Shown here: positions 1-12,830 of the stretch, piece after piece
How the letters are laid out: every line of letters starts with the position of its first letter
How positions within the stretch are numbered: position 1 is the first letter of the stretch
Assembly (NCBI RefSeq): GCF_021018895.1
Contig: NC_079386.1
Coordinates: forward strand, 11,525,835-11,589,834
Source: Seriola aureovittata
Lineage: Eukaryota; Chordata; Actinopteri; Carangiformes; Carangidae
Length of the DNA stretch: 64,000 nt
Direction: 5' to 3'
Notes under the pieces: model-generated
Told to the model about the DNA's origin: nothing
The model's input: only the letters and a program-made list of their open reading frames with translations
The model's database searches: none
Made by a program: the position numbers and the translations under genes

Positions 1-1609
1 ATTTATAAACTGGTTTGGGGCTGCAGCTTTGAATGAAGACAACAGTCAGTTACAGACAGTTATCAACTGAACCGATCAAACAAACTAATGAAATTTCACT
101 AAAGAAGTGCATCAGAGTAAGCTTGTTTGCCCTGCTCAGCCATCCTTTTATATGACCACATTTGTCCTTTTGAACTACTGAGCCGCTCTTTCATTTGAAC
201 TTTGAGATGATGCCTCCATTAATGAGTTGTGTTATCCAGTACAGCTCATATCAAGTCTGCATGATGTTTTTTATTTTTTTTTTCAACATTACATTATTGC
301 TCTGAGGTAGGGGCCTGAAATCTCTTGCTTGTGAAACATGACAGCAGTCTGTCTCTTGGTTGGAACTGGGTCTGTGGGGCATGATACGGCAGGTGCTACG
401 ACTTAAATGTGAAAAAAGTGTCTCATCCCGTTTCAGTTTTGCGATATGTTGCTTTGTTGAATAGTCTGATAAACCACCTTATGCAAGCGTATAAATTCTT
501 TTGCGAGATTTGAGAGTTTCTTTGAAATCCTCCTGTTATCGCTACTCGTTTTTAAGTTCCCAGTTTCAAATTGCGCATTAAAAAGGTTAATGGAAATGCA
601 CCTACTGATTACTTAAATTACAGTGTTTTTTAATGTCCAATGCCAAAATGTCCTCTTTCTTCAGTATCCTTATTGCATCAATATAAAATAAAAAACTAAA
701 TAAATAAATAAACATATAGCTATGTTTTCTGATGTTAAATGAGGAAATATCTGAAGAGAAGGTAAATAAGAATCTCACCAAGCAATCAATGCCAACTTTT
801 GTTACTTTACACTTTTCAATACTTAATGTTGGGGATGTAATTTAGTCAGTTCTCAGGAAGTATGCTGTGAAGACTTCAATCAGTTTGCACTTAAACTGCA
901 TTACCATGCAACAGTGCTGTAATACTGACAAAAATGAATAGTAGATAGGGTTCTTAACTTGATTTATGTTCAATTACACAACTCAAGAACATGTCACAAC
1001 TCTTTAATGAATTTATACTAAACAGAAATGAGTAGCTTCCCCGAGCTTCCTCGTCAAAATACATTAAAAACTCTATGATTTCTTTTCGAGGAGCTAAAAC
1101 TCACAACAAAGAGTTTTTTTTCAGTACAAGTTTTAATGCTCGGATCCTTTGTTTTCAAGTGAGTCTCGCACGGCCACAACCTAGCTGACATTATGTGCTT
1201 TACCTTCATCTTCTCATTAATGACTGTTGGATGTATCTTGCACTAAGAACAAACACTTTTCTGTGTGTTTGTGTGTGAGCGGTGACCTCGGTGCCCCCTC
1301 CCAGGGCCAGCTCGTTTTCGCTGCAGTAGCATTGCACAACATCACAATCAATGATGTGGGACCTGTCTGAAGCCTGCTCGTTAATCACATACTAATTATA
1401 GCCCTCCATGCTCTCCTGCTCGCTCTGTCGCTCTCTCTCTCTTTCACCTCGTTTTCTCTTTCCATTGTATTTGTTGCTTTATTTATCAGGACACGCTCCG
1501 TTGCCAGCAGAGCGGCAATCGGCAGGGAGGCCAGCGAGTCAGCACTTTATAGTCCGTGTCACTGTTGGCGTAGGCACGACACTTTTTGGAAAGATGAAAG
1601 TTTGTTTTG

Positions 1610-1636
1610 GTGTGTGTGTGTGTATGTGTGTGTGTT

Positions 1637-1677
<41 letters not shown>
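1610..1677 (+). repeat. (TG)n-(GA)n compound microsatellite
   Basis: A TG run with one interruption, 1610-1636, then an uninterrupted GA run at about 1640-1677. Confidence 0.95.
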
Positions 1678-1679
<2 letters not shown>

Positions 1680-2559
1680 AGGGATTGTTGTTTAGACTTT
1701 TTAAAGTCATCCTGCCAATGTGACTCTCCCCTCTGAGAAAGCAGAGGGCTTCATCATGTTTCGGGTGAGCGAAGAGGTCGAATACAATCTCTCTGTCATC
1801 CCTGGTTTATGTGGCCAGCTGAGGCCTTGTACCACCCTGCGTGCCACCCAGTGCCACCTCCACAGGGTGAGCGCGGGGTAGATGAAGATTGTGAGGAAGT
1901 CTCTCAGCACCGCTTTGTGTCTGAAATTGAAATATGAGTCGGTGGTTTGCTTTCACTCACAGTGCAGAGACATGTGTGGTGTGTCTGTGTGTGTGCTTGT
2001 GTGACTACAAAAAATTGCTGCACTGCTTACAGTACATAACCTTTTTGAGTCTCAAATTTTGTCGCGTTGACACGGGGGATCAAAATCTACACAACTGATC
2101 TCAGAGGAGTTGTACTGATTACAACATTATTCCACTGGAGTGATCTGCAACTGGAGCAAATTACTGTGATATTCAACAAAAACAAGCAAGCACTCACTGT
2201 GTGTGTGAATATGCCGCCTCCTTCCTTCCCCAAACCAAATATCTTGTTGCGCTTTAAATGGATACTGTCTCAGACTCATCTCTCAGGTGCTCCAACTACA
2301 AGCAATTTTGTCAACAATTTTCAATGGAAAGTAGCTAAAGCCGCCTCAAAATGTCGCTAGATAGTGTTGTGCATTAATTTGCATATTTAGTATATCATTA
2401 CATACTGATTGACATCTATCAAGATTAAAAAAAAACTCGAATGAAGGCAAACTAAGCTCAACTGACTCAAACTACCTTTATCTCCCAACAAAACTAAGAA
2501 CGTAGAGACATGCTAGTGGCACAGTGAGGCCGTGCTGAGACACATGTAAGCTAAATGCT

Positions 2560-2720
2560 AATGTCACCATGCTAACATGTCCACAATAACATGTTAACTA
2601 TCTTAGTTAAGCATACTAACATTTTCAGTACACGTTAAGATGAAGATGATGTCAGTTTATGTATGTGTCAGATATTTGGTCATAAACCAAAGTATTGTGT
2701 GAAGGAATTTTCCTTCTACT
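2560..2720. repeat. GGTCATAAACCAAAGTA-type dispersed repeat, fragment
   Basis: CATGCTAACATGTCCACAAT and GGTCATAAACCAAAGTATTG are characteristic phrases of an abundant percomorph repeat. Only its 5' part is present. Confidence 0.55.
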
Positions 2721-3501
2721 CTTCTTATTTTGTAGGCCCATACTTACACTCCAAGAAATAAGTCTGGACATCATTGATGTGGCATTACTCTGATTCACAA
2801 CTGCATTGTGCCGCTCATCATTTCCACCTTGACATCAAGCTTAAAATTAATACTTCTGAGCTCCCGGTGAATGTCTTTTCCTCAAATCTCAAAGAATTTC
2901 CACAACTATGTAACTTTAAAAAAAAAAAAAAGAACAACATATTATTTCTCTCACACATTAGAGAATTCATTAGCAGTAAAACGCAACCTTGCTCTATTCA
3001 ATACATGCAGATTTTGCTGCTAGAACTACTATTCTATCAATTCTGGTCGGTCTGTTATGACCAGTAGCTTATGGTGGCTAATGTTAGCTAACATCCTACT
3101 TCTGCTGTAGAAAATGTTGTTCAGTCTTTGTACATGTACACAAAAACAAAAATGCCTACACATTGAAACATTCCCATGCTTGTTCTCTTTCTTAAACTTT
3201 CAACAGCCTGAAAACTCTTTTCTAGTTTGAAATCCGGTGGGATCTGTCAGCCCCAGACAGAACTAATCGCACTTAATCACAGTCGCAGCTTGAAGGTCTC
3301 TGGCCGCGGTGATGTCATCATCGGGGTAGCGGAGGTGGCGTGGGAGAGTAGCGAGATCCTCAGTCTCACTTTTCCCTCTACAGCGGTGTATCCAATCCGT
3401 CTCATCAATCACCCCTTTCGCCTGATTTCGTCAACACCAGGATTGACTTGGGAGAACGCTTTGGGCCTGAGATGTAGTCTTCAGGGTCCTGATGTGGTGT
3501 C

Positions 3502-3536
<35 letters not shown>

Positions 3537-3556
3537 TTAGTGTGTGTGTGTTTGTG
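3502..3556 (+). repeat. interrupted (TG)n microsatellite
   Basis: TG units with TATG, TTAG and TTTG interruptions. Confidence 0.93.
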
Positions 3557-5220
3557 AAAAAACAGTCCAAAGCCTGGCTTCAGGGTAGTGAGGGGAGGAA
3601 GTGAGGCGGATGGCTGCGAGGGATGAAGGGATGGAAGGGATGAGAGGACAGGGTGGGTGGGGGTGGGGGCTAGAGAGGAGGCCAAAGGGGAGATGAGGTT
3701 TTAGGATCGGGGATCAGTCTTTGAGTGACTCAGTGTGCCTGATTGTCTGTCTGTCTGACGCTGCAAAGCTCTCTCTTGCCAAGCCTGAAAGCTCCTCTGC
3801 CTACTCCCTCCTGTGTCTTCCCGAGATGCCTCAGTCTCTGTAACACCCAAAATGCTTCTTTTTTTTCTGTCGTCTTTTGTTTATGCTTGCTTTCATTTTG
3901 ATCACCACAACAGGGCCCGAAATATGTGATAATATTTTGATTCACGCTCACAGCTCTCATCGGCTTTGCTTTTAGCCTCAGCAGGCAGCTGTATGCTGCT
4001 GTACACACCAAACAGCAGACGGACACAGTTAGCAACTATCTGATGAACCCAGTGGAGCATTCAGCAGCTCAAGAGCCAGATATTTCCTCCAGGAATGGAT
4101 GTAAGAAGATTCATCATGTGGACACAAATATGACTTCAAATCAATGTTAATGTTGCTCCCTCTCTGATGGATGTGTAAATAAGCAACTGTTTGCTAACAA
4201 GTTTGTGTACCGATTTTATGTACCTTAGACCTGTGGCACTCTGAAGGCGAAAAATGAGGACTTGGACTTCGCTGACTCCTTAATGTCTGAGACTGTGATA
4301 GTCAGGCCTTGCATGGCAACACATTTCTGATATTCAATTATTGGAATTGTCCAGTGGAACAAACTGCTCTATTAACACGTGTTTGAAATGAAAATGTTAC
4401 AAAAAAATTTGCAGCATTTATGGTCAGCATTCAAAGGCCTGAAAGATTTGCAGCCAACTTGGTTATAATTAACTTGCTCTTCCCCTCAAGGCCTTGTGTG
4501 TTAGAACTTGCTTTGACAAGACTTGAGACTTGGCTTGGACTTGCCCTAAAGACAGCTTTGCCCAGAGAGCATCATCCTCCAAATCCTTAAGGCATCCCAC
4601 TCAGTGAAACACTGATCAAGGCTGCATTATTGCCCACAAGCATTTTTTTTTATTAATTTATTTTTTTAGAGGTGCAGTTTTCTGCTGCATCCAGTTGGTG
4701 TCCTCATGCCTCTACTGAAAATATGATGCTTTGGAGATGCCAGAACCTTAACTCCATGCTGGTGGTAAAACTCTCCACCCTCTTTACCCTCCTCTCTACT
4801 CTCTCCACACCTCCATTATTGTAGGCTTTAGCGCCACTGCTCTGCTTTAATTGTTTCCTGAAGTTTACCGGTTTGTTTTTGAAAAGAAACGAGACGTAGT
4901 TATCCACACAGGATAGGCAGTTCCACAAAAAGAAAAAAAGGTGGGAACCGCCTGGCGAAATGACATGGATTGACAAGTGCTGGGAGGGAAGAATGAGAGG
5001 TAGTGATATAGGAGCAGCTCGAATGAGAGGATGTGGGAGTGAGAGAGTCGAGCGTGGGGAGGGAGGTGAAGGGAGGACGAGTGAGGGGAAATGAGTGTGG
5101 AGGAGATCTTTGGCAGGGGGAGGTGAGTCAGGTGTGTCTGTTATTGGAGAAAGAGAGATAGTTAGGCCTCATTGCTTCCTTGGCAGTCCATCCTCTTGAG
5201 ATTAGTCTATAAACATTACG

Positions 5221-5249
5221 TGTGTGTGTGTATGTGTGTGTGTGTGTGG
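5221..5249 (+). repeat. (TG)n microsatellite
   Basis: TG run with one TA interruption. Confidence 0.9.
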
Positions 5250-5481
5250 GCGGCTGCAGTGCATGGTGGTGTTGTCTGAATCCACTGTCTTAACGCTGAC
5301 CGCTTCCTTTCATCATCCCTCCACTGACTCCGCTGTCAGAGTATTTACAGATGCACAACTCACAATTAAACAACTCTCTCCGTCATGACCCCAAAACTAG
5401 AATTAAAACAATTAATTACTGTTAACCCATACTGGGGGTATAATTATCAGCACGCAGCCACCAAGCTAATTCATCCACATG

Positions 5482-5525
<44 letters not shown>
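5482..5525 (+). repeat. (CA)n microsatellite
   Basis: One of only two CA-orientation tracts on the plus strand. Confidence 0.93.
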
Positions 5526-5527
<2 letters not shown>

Positions 5528-7495
5528 GACACACTTTGTTTCTCCTTTCCTCACCTTCCTTTAACTTCTATCTAAATTTAGAAAGAGAAAGAGGGGAGAT
5601 ATTGGTGTGAAACTCCTGGGGAGAGAAATGTACAAGGCCGGCTGTCGGTAATTAGGTTGAGCCACTTCTTGTTTCCATTGTTAACATCTTGCTTTAATAT
5701 GAGAAGGACCCCTCCCTGACCCTCTTAGGCATCTTCATTTCTACATGATGTCTTTCCCACACACCTCCCTTTTTCTTCCTCCTCCTTCTGCATCTCTTTC
5801 TCTTCTTTATTATGGATTTCACTGTTGCTTTTTGCTTTGTGTTTTATTCTTTTTTTTTTTTTTGCACTGTATTTCTCCATGCTCTCTCCATTCTCTCTCC
5901 CTCAGCCCTCTCCTTGGCCTTTCACACAAACCTAATTTCTCTTTTTTTTTTGTTTTTTTCATTTCACACTCCCTCCATCCGTCCATCCATTCATTCCTCC
6001 CCTCCACCCCCGCTCTCTCTCCCTAACTGACTGCGCTGGCTGGTATATTTTTGGCTGTATGATCTCCAGAAATAGGCTTTTGTGGATGGCAAGGTCACGG
6101 GCTTAATTAACAATGGTGAGAGAGGAGTCAGAAGTTCACCGCATTTTTCTTCCTCCATTCATTCTTTCCTTGCTCACTTCCCACTCTGCATCTTCGCAGT
6201 TTATGACGGCGGCGTTACAGTAGAGAAAACGTGCAGTGTTGCACATTATAGTGTGCACAGGACTGCAGAGAATCAAAATTCAGGTCAAGCCCGTTGAAGA
6301 GCAACAGAGAGGAAAAAAAGAGACATGTCTGTTTTTTTTTTTTCATACTTTGCAATGATAATGACATTATCGACATGAATAATGCAATGTCTGCAACGAC
6401 CCCTTTTTTCCCCTTTTTATAACCCAGTGATTTTCACACCACTACAGAAGCATAATGTACTGTCCCCCAGTTCACTCTACTGAGAGAACATTACAATCTG
6501 AGATCTTCTTGGCTTTTTCCACTACTTTAAGGGCATTTTTCTCATATATTTGCCGCGTCATGGTTTGAATACCGATCAGATGGCGGTTCCATTCTGTCCC
6601 AACTTCTTTAGAAGTGATGATATTGAAGTTTGATTATTCTTTTTTGCCCCTTCTGTCTCTTTTTCACATTGACAACGACCCAGTACTTTAATTGCCATTG
6701 TCAAGGGAGACTGTAAAGAGGGTCATGAAGCCTCCAGTGCAACATCCTCCTTATTTGGATGCCTCCACTAGAGCTGCTAAGGGAAAACACGGGGGTAATG
6801 AGACAATACACACACAACCAAATCCCACTTTACCCAACAAGCACTTCCTATGCTTTACCCAAATCCCCAGTACAGTGTACATGTCTCTTTTTAAATATTT
6901 GAGAAGTTTTTTTTCAGCTTGTAGATTTGTTTTATGATGTCTCCTAACGCCCAAATGACAGCGCCATGTGTGTTATTCTTGTTCTTGGGCGTCCTTAATT
7001 GAGCGTAGGTTTATTTCCTGCATCTCCATTTTCAAATTACACATATGTCAAGTCTGTAATTTGAATTTTTATGTTAATTCAAATGTTAACGTAAAGATCA
7101 CATCAATGCAATGACTGCCGGCTTAGCAAATGGTATGCAGCTCATATGAAAAGATACAGTGTACATTTTGCTGTTTATATTTCTGCGGCAATTTCTTGAT
7201 TCAAATGCTGCTTTTCCGAGAGCTCTGTGCCATTTATCAAAGTTATTGTTTGAAAGGGAACAGGGAAGCTGTTTCTGCAAATAAATTTGACGCTGTATTG
7301 ATGGGTTATGGCTCTAGTTTGAGGACGTCTGTCAGTGGTGTTTCAAATTGAAAGCGATCATAGCCAACGGTAGTACAACTCAGAATTACAAATCTATTGA
7401 TGCAAACAGTGCACTGGAAAACAGTAATTGTGGGTCCACAGATGCAGATAATAGGAATAAGCAAAAATTCAATAACATTACAAGCATGCATGAAG

Positions 7496-7496
<1 letters not shown>

Positions 7497-7529
<33 letters not shown>
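7497..7529 (+). repeat. (TG)n microsatellite near a splice acceptor
   Basis: An uninterrupted TG tract ending about 66 bp before exon 7596-7716, followed by TATATACA. Confidence 0.95.
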
Positions 7530-7534
<5 letters not shown>

Positions 7535-7595
7535 CACCTATTTAGTGTGTGTTTTTGCAGCACTCTTATCTCTTTTTATTTGTCTCTCTGTATAG

Positions 7596-7716
7596 GAGAT
7601 GTACTCCAAAGGTATGATCCTGGCCAGTGCTATCAGACAGGTACGAGGACTGGGTGATAACAAGTTTGAGGTAGTCACCTCACTTCGGACCTTCATATTC
7701 CGGGCTGAAAGAGAAG
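7596..7716 (+). CDS. arap2: arap2 exon: end of PH1 domain
   Basis: This exon encodes 40 codons (local residues 1-40) plus the first base of Gly41. It begins in phase 0 after a pyrimidine-rich TATAG acceptor and ends AAG|gtacaa. The peptide starts EMYSKG and contains GDNKFEVVT and RTFIFRAERE. These are the late beta strands of a PH domain and closely match ARAP2 PH1 as I remember it. ARAP2 is a PtdIns(3,4,5)P3-dependent Arf6 GAP acting at the cell periphery and focal adhesions; the first PH domains bind the lipid. The phosphoinositide-contacting strands of PH1 lie in an exon outside the window. A (TG)n tract lies about 66 bp before the acceptor and a pyrimidine block begins about 20 bp after the donor, so splicing may be sensitive to repeat length (inference). 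Confidence 0.88.
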
Positions 7717-7734
7717 GTACAACAAGTGCATCTT

Positions 7735-8045
7735 TTCCCTTTTTTTTGGGCTGCATTTTTCAGTCATCTATCAGCTACTCATTCTGTTCTTTCTGCTTGT
7801 CAGTCTGCCTCAGTCGCTCTGACTGTCTGATTCCCTGTCTGGCCTTGTTTTTCTCTCTCGTTCTCCTCTGTTTCCCTCTCTCTGTCCTTTCCCCCTCCCC
7901 CCTCCCTTTCTGTTTGTCTCCCCCATTCTTACCTCTCTCTAAATGCATCTGTGGTAATCTTCTGTCTCACCTCTTTCTTTTTTGTCTCTTTTTCTCCTCT
8001 TGCAGTTTCCTCTCTGCCATTTATTTCTGCTGCTTCTCTCTCTAA
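7735..8045 (+). repeat. pyrimidine-rich tract after exon donor
   Basis: About 300 bp dominated by C and T with TCTCT and TTTCTC clusters, starting about 20 bp inside the intron. Confidence 0.75.
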
Positions 8046-8149
8046 AAGGACATTATCAGTTTAATTGGAGGTTTTACATCACTTAAAATTTGTCTTAAGA
8101 AATGTGTACTTATTTGCTTTCTTTCAAAGATTTTATGAAAATATCAATA

Positions 8150-8850
8150 TCAATCTCCTATCTGTGTGTTAAGTATGGAGGTGTGGCCTAGCCTAACATA
8201 AAAACTGGAGGTAGGGGGAAACGGCTAGCCTGGCTCTTATGTGCTAAACTTTTATTTAGCTAACAAACAACAGCTGGAGACAGTGACTGTATGCTGAATC
8301 TTTAAAGGAATAATTTCCCGATTTCGGAGAAAAACTAACTTGCTTTCTTTCCCAGTATTAGATGAGAAGATGAACATAACTCTTGCATCTGTACTTAAAT
8401 TATGAAACGACAGCCAGCCCCTAGTTAGCTTTGCTTAGCACAAAAACTAGTAACCGTTAGCCTGGCTCTTTTGAAAGCTAACAAAATTGACATACTAGCA
8501 TCTCTATAACTCCATAATAAACATGTTATATGTCCTCAGTACTATCTCCTTTTTTAATCTAATGTGCATTCAGGGCATATTCAGCCTAGCCTGAAACATC
8601 TAGCCTGGCTCTGTCCCAAGTAAAAAAAAAACACCTAACAGCACTTCTAAAACAGATTTTCTAGCTTGTTTGTTTAGCATGTAAAAAAACAGAAATTTAA
8701 AACCACACATTTGTGGAGGAGGAGTTTTGTGCTGAACTATTAGCAAACAAACACCAGGTGGGTGCAATGACCGTGCACTGTAACCTGCAGTTGTTTGGTA
8801 CCATTGTGCCCGTACAGAAACCAACACCAAACTGAACTCACTCACTGTTT
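8150..8850. repeat. foldback-family repeat, copy 1
   Basis: It carries GGTAGGGGGAAACGGCTAGC (8202-8230), TTAGATGAGAAGATGAACAT (8357-8376), a second GCTTAGCACAAAAACTAG unit (8430-8450) and a third CTAGCCTGGCTCTGTCCCAA unit near 8600. Three successive TAGCCTGGCTCT phrases suggest nested or tandem insertions. The same key phrases occur in the copies near 21.3, 27.7 and 33.3 kb. Confidence 0.65.
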
Positions 8851-10390
8851 ATCTAGTGCTACAGTTGATGATGCTGCAAAGAAGTACTATGTGAATGGAT
8901 AAACCTTTGTTTGTTAAGAACGCAAATAAGCCTGTTAGATTACAAGTATTTTCTTGTAAATACTTTATGAATATGATGCTTATGCGAATTGGTCCGTACA
9001 TTTTACTTAGGGATGTTGCTGGCAGTAATGACTTAATATCCCTACCTGAACCTGTGGTATGAAGTCAATCTAAAAGGTTAGAATAAAGGAATAACAATCT
9101 CAGATCTTCTAGGAAATGTCCTTTAATAGTCTTGTTCCTCCTTCCTCTCTTCATCCCTCTGTCAGACAAAATGGAGTGAGAGTTGTGTCGGCCTTAATGA
9201 GAGGGGAAAGAGACACCTTCCACTCCTTACTTCCTGTCTGCTTGATGGCAGTCTATTAGGCAGCTCAGGTCAAACTGCTCATTTACTAATCGAGGGTCTG
9301 TTTCTGGGGTCAGATACTGGCCGCCCTTTGATTCATGTGAATGAGTGAGATTGGAGAAATTGAGTTTCGCATGGTTATTGCGTTCAGTACCTTTGACTCA
9401 TTGTGTGGTACAGTGTGAATATGTGAGAACTGAGAGATTGTTATCGACCACATCATTGAGACCTCGATGCTACTTATTGACATATTGACATCTGTTGAGC
9501 TAGGAATAGAATCATCAATATTTGACCTGCTCATCACTGGTATTGAGCATCAGCTTATTGCTCTTGATAAATGCAACTGGTCGTTTAGTCCTCAGTGCTC
9601 AGTTAGAAATAGCTAAGGCACTAAAGACTCTCGTACATCAAGCGTGATTTAAGACAAACTTCTTCATCAGTCAGTGTCCTGTAAGCCAGCAGTGAAAGGG
9701 TTATTGATGCAAGAAAAATACAATACATTTATAAAGACATAGTTGGACTGTTCATGAGCAAGGCTGTTAATGGCCAAGTGCTCAAGCTACTTTCAAAGAG
9801 AAGCACAATGGTCTATGCTATCAAAAGCACTCTGATTATATTTTGTTCAGTTATTCACTTATGCCCATTCATAAAAGCTTTCATGGGTTATTATTGACAT
9901 AAAGAAGCAGCCTCTCATTTGAGCTTCACGTCAATTTATAGAAATGTATCAGGAATAACATAATGTAATATATCAGAAAGCTACAGTCACGCGTTTGTTA
10001 GTTAAAATTGGAAACGTGACAGTCTCATACACACCGTAACACCACCTAAACAAAATCTTGTTTACACACCTGTCAGATATCCAACAGACTGGAAACTTTT
10101 AGCCAGAAGTCAGTGAAATGCAAATATTCTGCCTGGTTACCGTTTCTGCCATTATGTGTAGAATTAGAGAATTTATGACTTTGGTTACTGATGGTGCTGG
10201 TTTTGAGAAAAACATTACGGTTGACAGTCGCATAAAATCAACTCATGGGGCCTTTTAAAATAGATGTTATTTATCTGTACCTGAGTATTGAGTGTTTGCA
10301 CCATGCTTTATTTCAGTCCAAGACAGCCATTCTAGACAGCAATGAATATATTGAATAAGATAGTCGTCAGTGAAATGATTTCGAAATCTA

Positions 10391-10688
10391 TACTCTCACT
10401 AAGCACTTTATCATCACCACACTAACACTGGGCAGGGCCTCCCTTTGCTCTCAGTACAGCCACAGTTCTTTGTGGCATGGATTCAACAAGATGTTGGAAA
10501 CATTACAACGCCTTTGTGCATAGGAATCCCGGCAGATCAGCAGTTTCAGAAAAGCTTAAACCAGCCTGTCTGGCACCAACAATCACTCCAAAGTGAAAGT
10601 CACGGCTTTGCACTGCTGCCACAAGATTGGCTAATTGGATAGGTAAGGATAAGCATGTGCACAGGTGTTTCTAATACAGGTGGGTGTA
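10391..10688. mobile_element. internally deleted non-autonomous DNA transposon
   Basis: The segment containing GGGCAGGGCCTCCCTTTGCT and GTGGCATGGATTCAACAAGA, and later CAGATCAGCAGTTTCAGAAA and CTGTCTGGCACCAACAATCA, matches a widespread teleost repeat that I remember as about 1.2 kb. Here the left part jumps straight to the right part near 10505, so roughly the central 0.9 kb is missing. The ends are degenerate inverted repeats: the left end near 10391 (ACTCTCACT...CACTTTAT) and the right end near 10660-10688 (ACAGGTGTTTCTAATACAGG), which read as complements of the consensus. No transposase frame remains. The family name is uncertain. Confidence 0.65.
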
Positions 10689-11278
10689 GAACAGGGATTT
10701 TTGACCTGCAGTGCTAACTACCTACATATACGTACTTATTTTTGGTCAGGGTCTCTTAAACAAATATTCTGCTACACAGTTCTTCTACCGCAACGCGCTA
10801 AATAAGGATTGTATAACCTGATGCAGTTATTTATACACAAAATGCAGGACTTGTTTTGTTCTTGTATTCTATTTATGGCATTGCTTGATGAAATATATAT
10901 TTATTATGATCCTTTATCCAGCTAAAAAAAATTGCATTTTTGTATCACCTCTGGTTCATAAAAAAGCAATATCGCCAACAACTTGCCCTTCAAACTCTTT
11001 TTTCATTTATTTTTACCACACTGAGCACTGAGCACCAGCGATTCTCCCTCCTCTCCCTGTCGATTCAGTGCATCATCATATCGATGACTGCCAGCTTTTT
11101 TTTTTTGTCCATTTATGAGTCGCAGTCCTCAGCGGCATCATTTATCACGCTGTCTGCTGGTTGATCGTCATACGTCACACTCAGCCATCTTGACAAGAGC
11201 TGGGAGGGCTGTCTGATTTGGAGGTGGCCTCTGACCGCCTGGGATCAGTGGGAAGCCTCTCACGGAGGCGGTTGCTGC

Positions 11279-12080
11279 CGTCAGAAGAAAGGGTTGGGAG
11301 GGGAAAAAGAAGAGAGAGAGAGAGAAGGAGGAGAAAACTTGGCCTCATCACCTCATGCATCTTTAAACAGGCCCACTCGCCTTGTGGCGGAGAGTCATCA
11401 ATCTTTTGGGAAACACATGAGAAAGAAGGAGACATGAGGAGACAGAGGCAAAGAGGAGGAGTAGGTTAGTGAAGTGGAGTTAAGGAGCTGCTGGGCTGAT
11501 GCAGTAGGGGTGAGAAGGGGGAGAAAATGATGGAGTGATGGTCAGAAGAGTGTGGGAGAGTGTTAAAAGGCATCCAGGAAGGTTAGAAGAAAAGGGGATA
11601 GGAGCAACAGGGGAAGGAAGGGATTAAGCGAGGGAATAACAGGAATGATAGAGCGAGACAGGCAGCTCGCTGTGAAACAGCAACAGAGAGGTAAAGGCAG
11701 AGACGGCGGGGAGAGATGAAAAGGGCACAGTAAAGATGAGGAGAGGGAAAAGGAGGAGGGAGAAGTGAGTGAATAATTGAAGGCCACTGGAGAGAGTGTG
11801 CACACAGCTGTCGGCTGATTCTCCACTTGGTCCGCAGGTGGCCTCTTCCCTCAGGTACTGTCAGCTTGAGAGAGGAGAGATGGAAGGAGGAAGGAAGGCA
11901 GGCAGAGAAAGGGGGGGGGAGAAAAGAGAAGGAGGGAGTGATGCAGTGAGTTGTGGCAGGAATGGGGGGAAGAAAAAAGTGAGAGGGAAGGAGAGTTTGG
12001 CAGGAAGAGACACAGCGGAGAGTGATGTAGAACGGTCAGGACAAGGAGGGAGTGTGTTGGAGAAGTGTGGAGGAGATGCA
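11279..12080 (+). repeat. long purine-rich tract
   Basis: About 800 bp dominated by A and G on the plus strand (GAGAGA, GGAGGA, GGAAGG units), broken only by a mixed segment near 11340-11420 and another near 11795-11870. No tandem period holds throughout. Confidence 0.75.
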
Positions 12081-12599
12081 GATAAACATGCTACCAGAGA
12101 CGAGGTGGGATTTATTGTGAGGAAAAAAATGTTGATGATTTAGATTCTGATGCTTTTGCAATTGCCTTTCCACAAGCCTGCGCATAACACATGTTGGGTT
12201 TGTTTGAGATGACAGGAAAGAGTGTTTGAGAAAGAAGACGTAAGGAAGAAAAACAAGATGGTTGGGAACAGGCCAGGGAGAAAATATAAAGTCAGGAGGA
12301 CACAGAATGGGAGCACATATTTCACTTTGCATCATTTTACATTTAACTATCTAGTGGTGTGTTTTAGTCTCCCCCCCTTTTTTAAATCTGTTAAATTGAA
12401 TATTGTCCACTTGAGGGCAATGCAACAAGCTGTTCGCACAACACTGACACATTAATATTTTATGGCATTGATGTGCTTGCATGTTAGAAAACATATTTAG
12501 CAGTCATGGAGCTGGAGTTGTGTTGCTCTCCATCTGATTAATGTACGTCTGTTGCTTTTGGTTTTTCATTTTCTGTTTCATCCTCTAACAGCAACAATT

Positions 12600-12830
12600 A
12601 TCTGGCTGTTTAGCGGCTTAATGCTCTACTACGTTCGGATGCAGATCGATTTTCGCCTTTTTTGCTGAAAACCGCTGCCTGGAAACAGAAGCGTTAAGAC
12701 AGAACCAAAACAGTGAAGTTGGGGACTGCTAAACCAAAACAGTGAACCGAAGATACTGAAATGCTCCTGAACTGAGGGGAACTGTAATCTTGTGGTATTT
12801 CTCTGTGGGATTATCACCGGAGTGACACAC
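12600..12830. repeat. four-copy family (GAACCAAAACAGT), copy 1
   Basis: It contains TTTTTTGCTGAAAACCGCTG, CCTGGAAACAGAAGCGTTAA and two ACCAAAACAGTGAA phrases. The same phrases in the same order recur at 39420-39600, 53685-54130 and 58880-59130. No coding capacity is visible; the family is unnamed here. Confidence 0.6.

Larger units (their letters stand above)
1..7595 (+). other. arap2: arap2 upstream intron, 3' part (5' end outside window)
   Basis: No exon with a recognisable ARAP sequence was seen here. The missing first half of the PH1 domain should lie upstream of the window or in an exon too short for me to recognise. The stretch is AT-rich, with (TG)n, (CA)n and (GA)n tracts at 1610-1677, 3502-3556, 5221-5249, 5482-5525 and 7497-7529, a dispersed repeat at 2560-2720, a purine-rich block at about 4980-5160 and a pyrimidine-rich block at about 5745-6030. 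The 3' end is a good acceptor: a T/C-rich tract ending in TATAG at 7591-7595. Confidence 0.75.

Noticed and set aside
7599..8045. Single-exon reading of the 148-codon frame starting at 7599
   Set aside because: The ARAP-like sequence stops exactly at a GT donor at 7717; the remainder is pyrimidine-rich intron translation.
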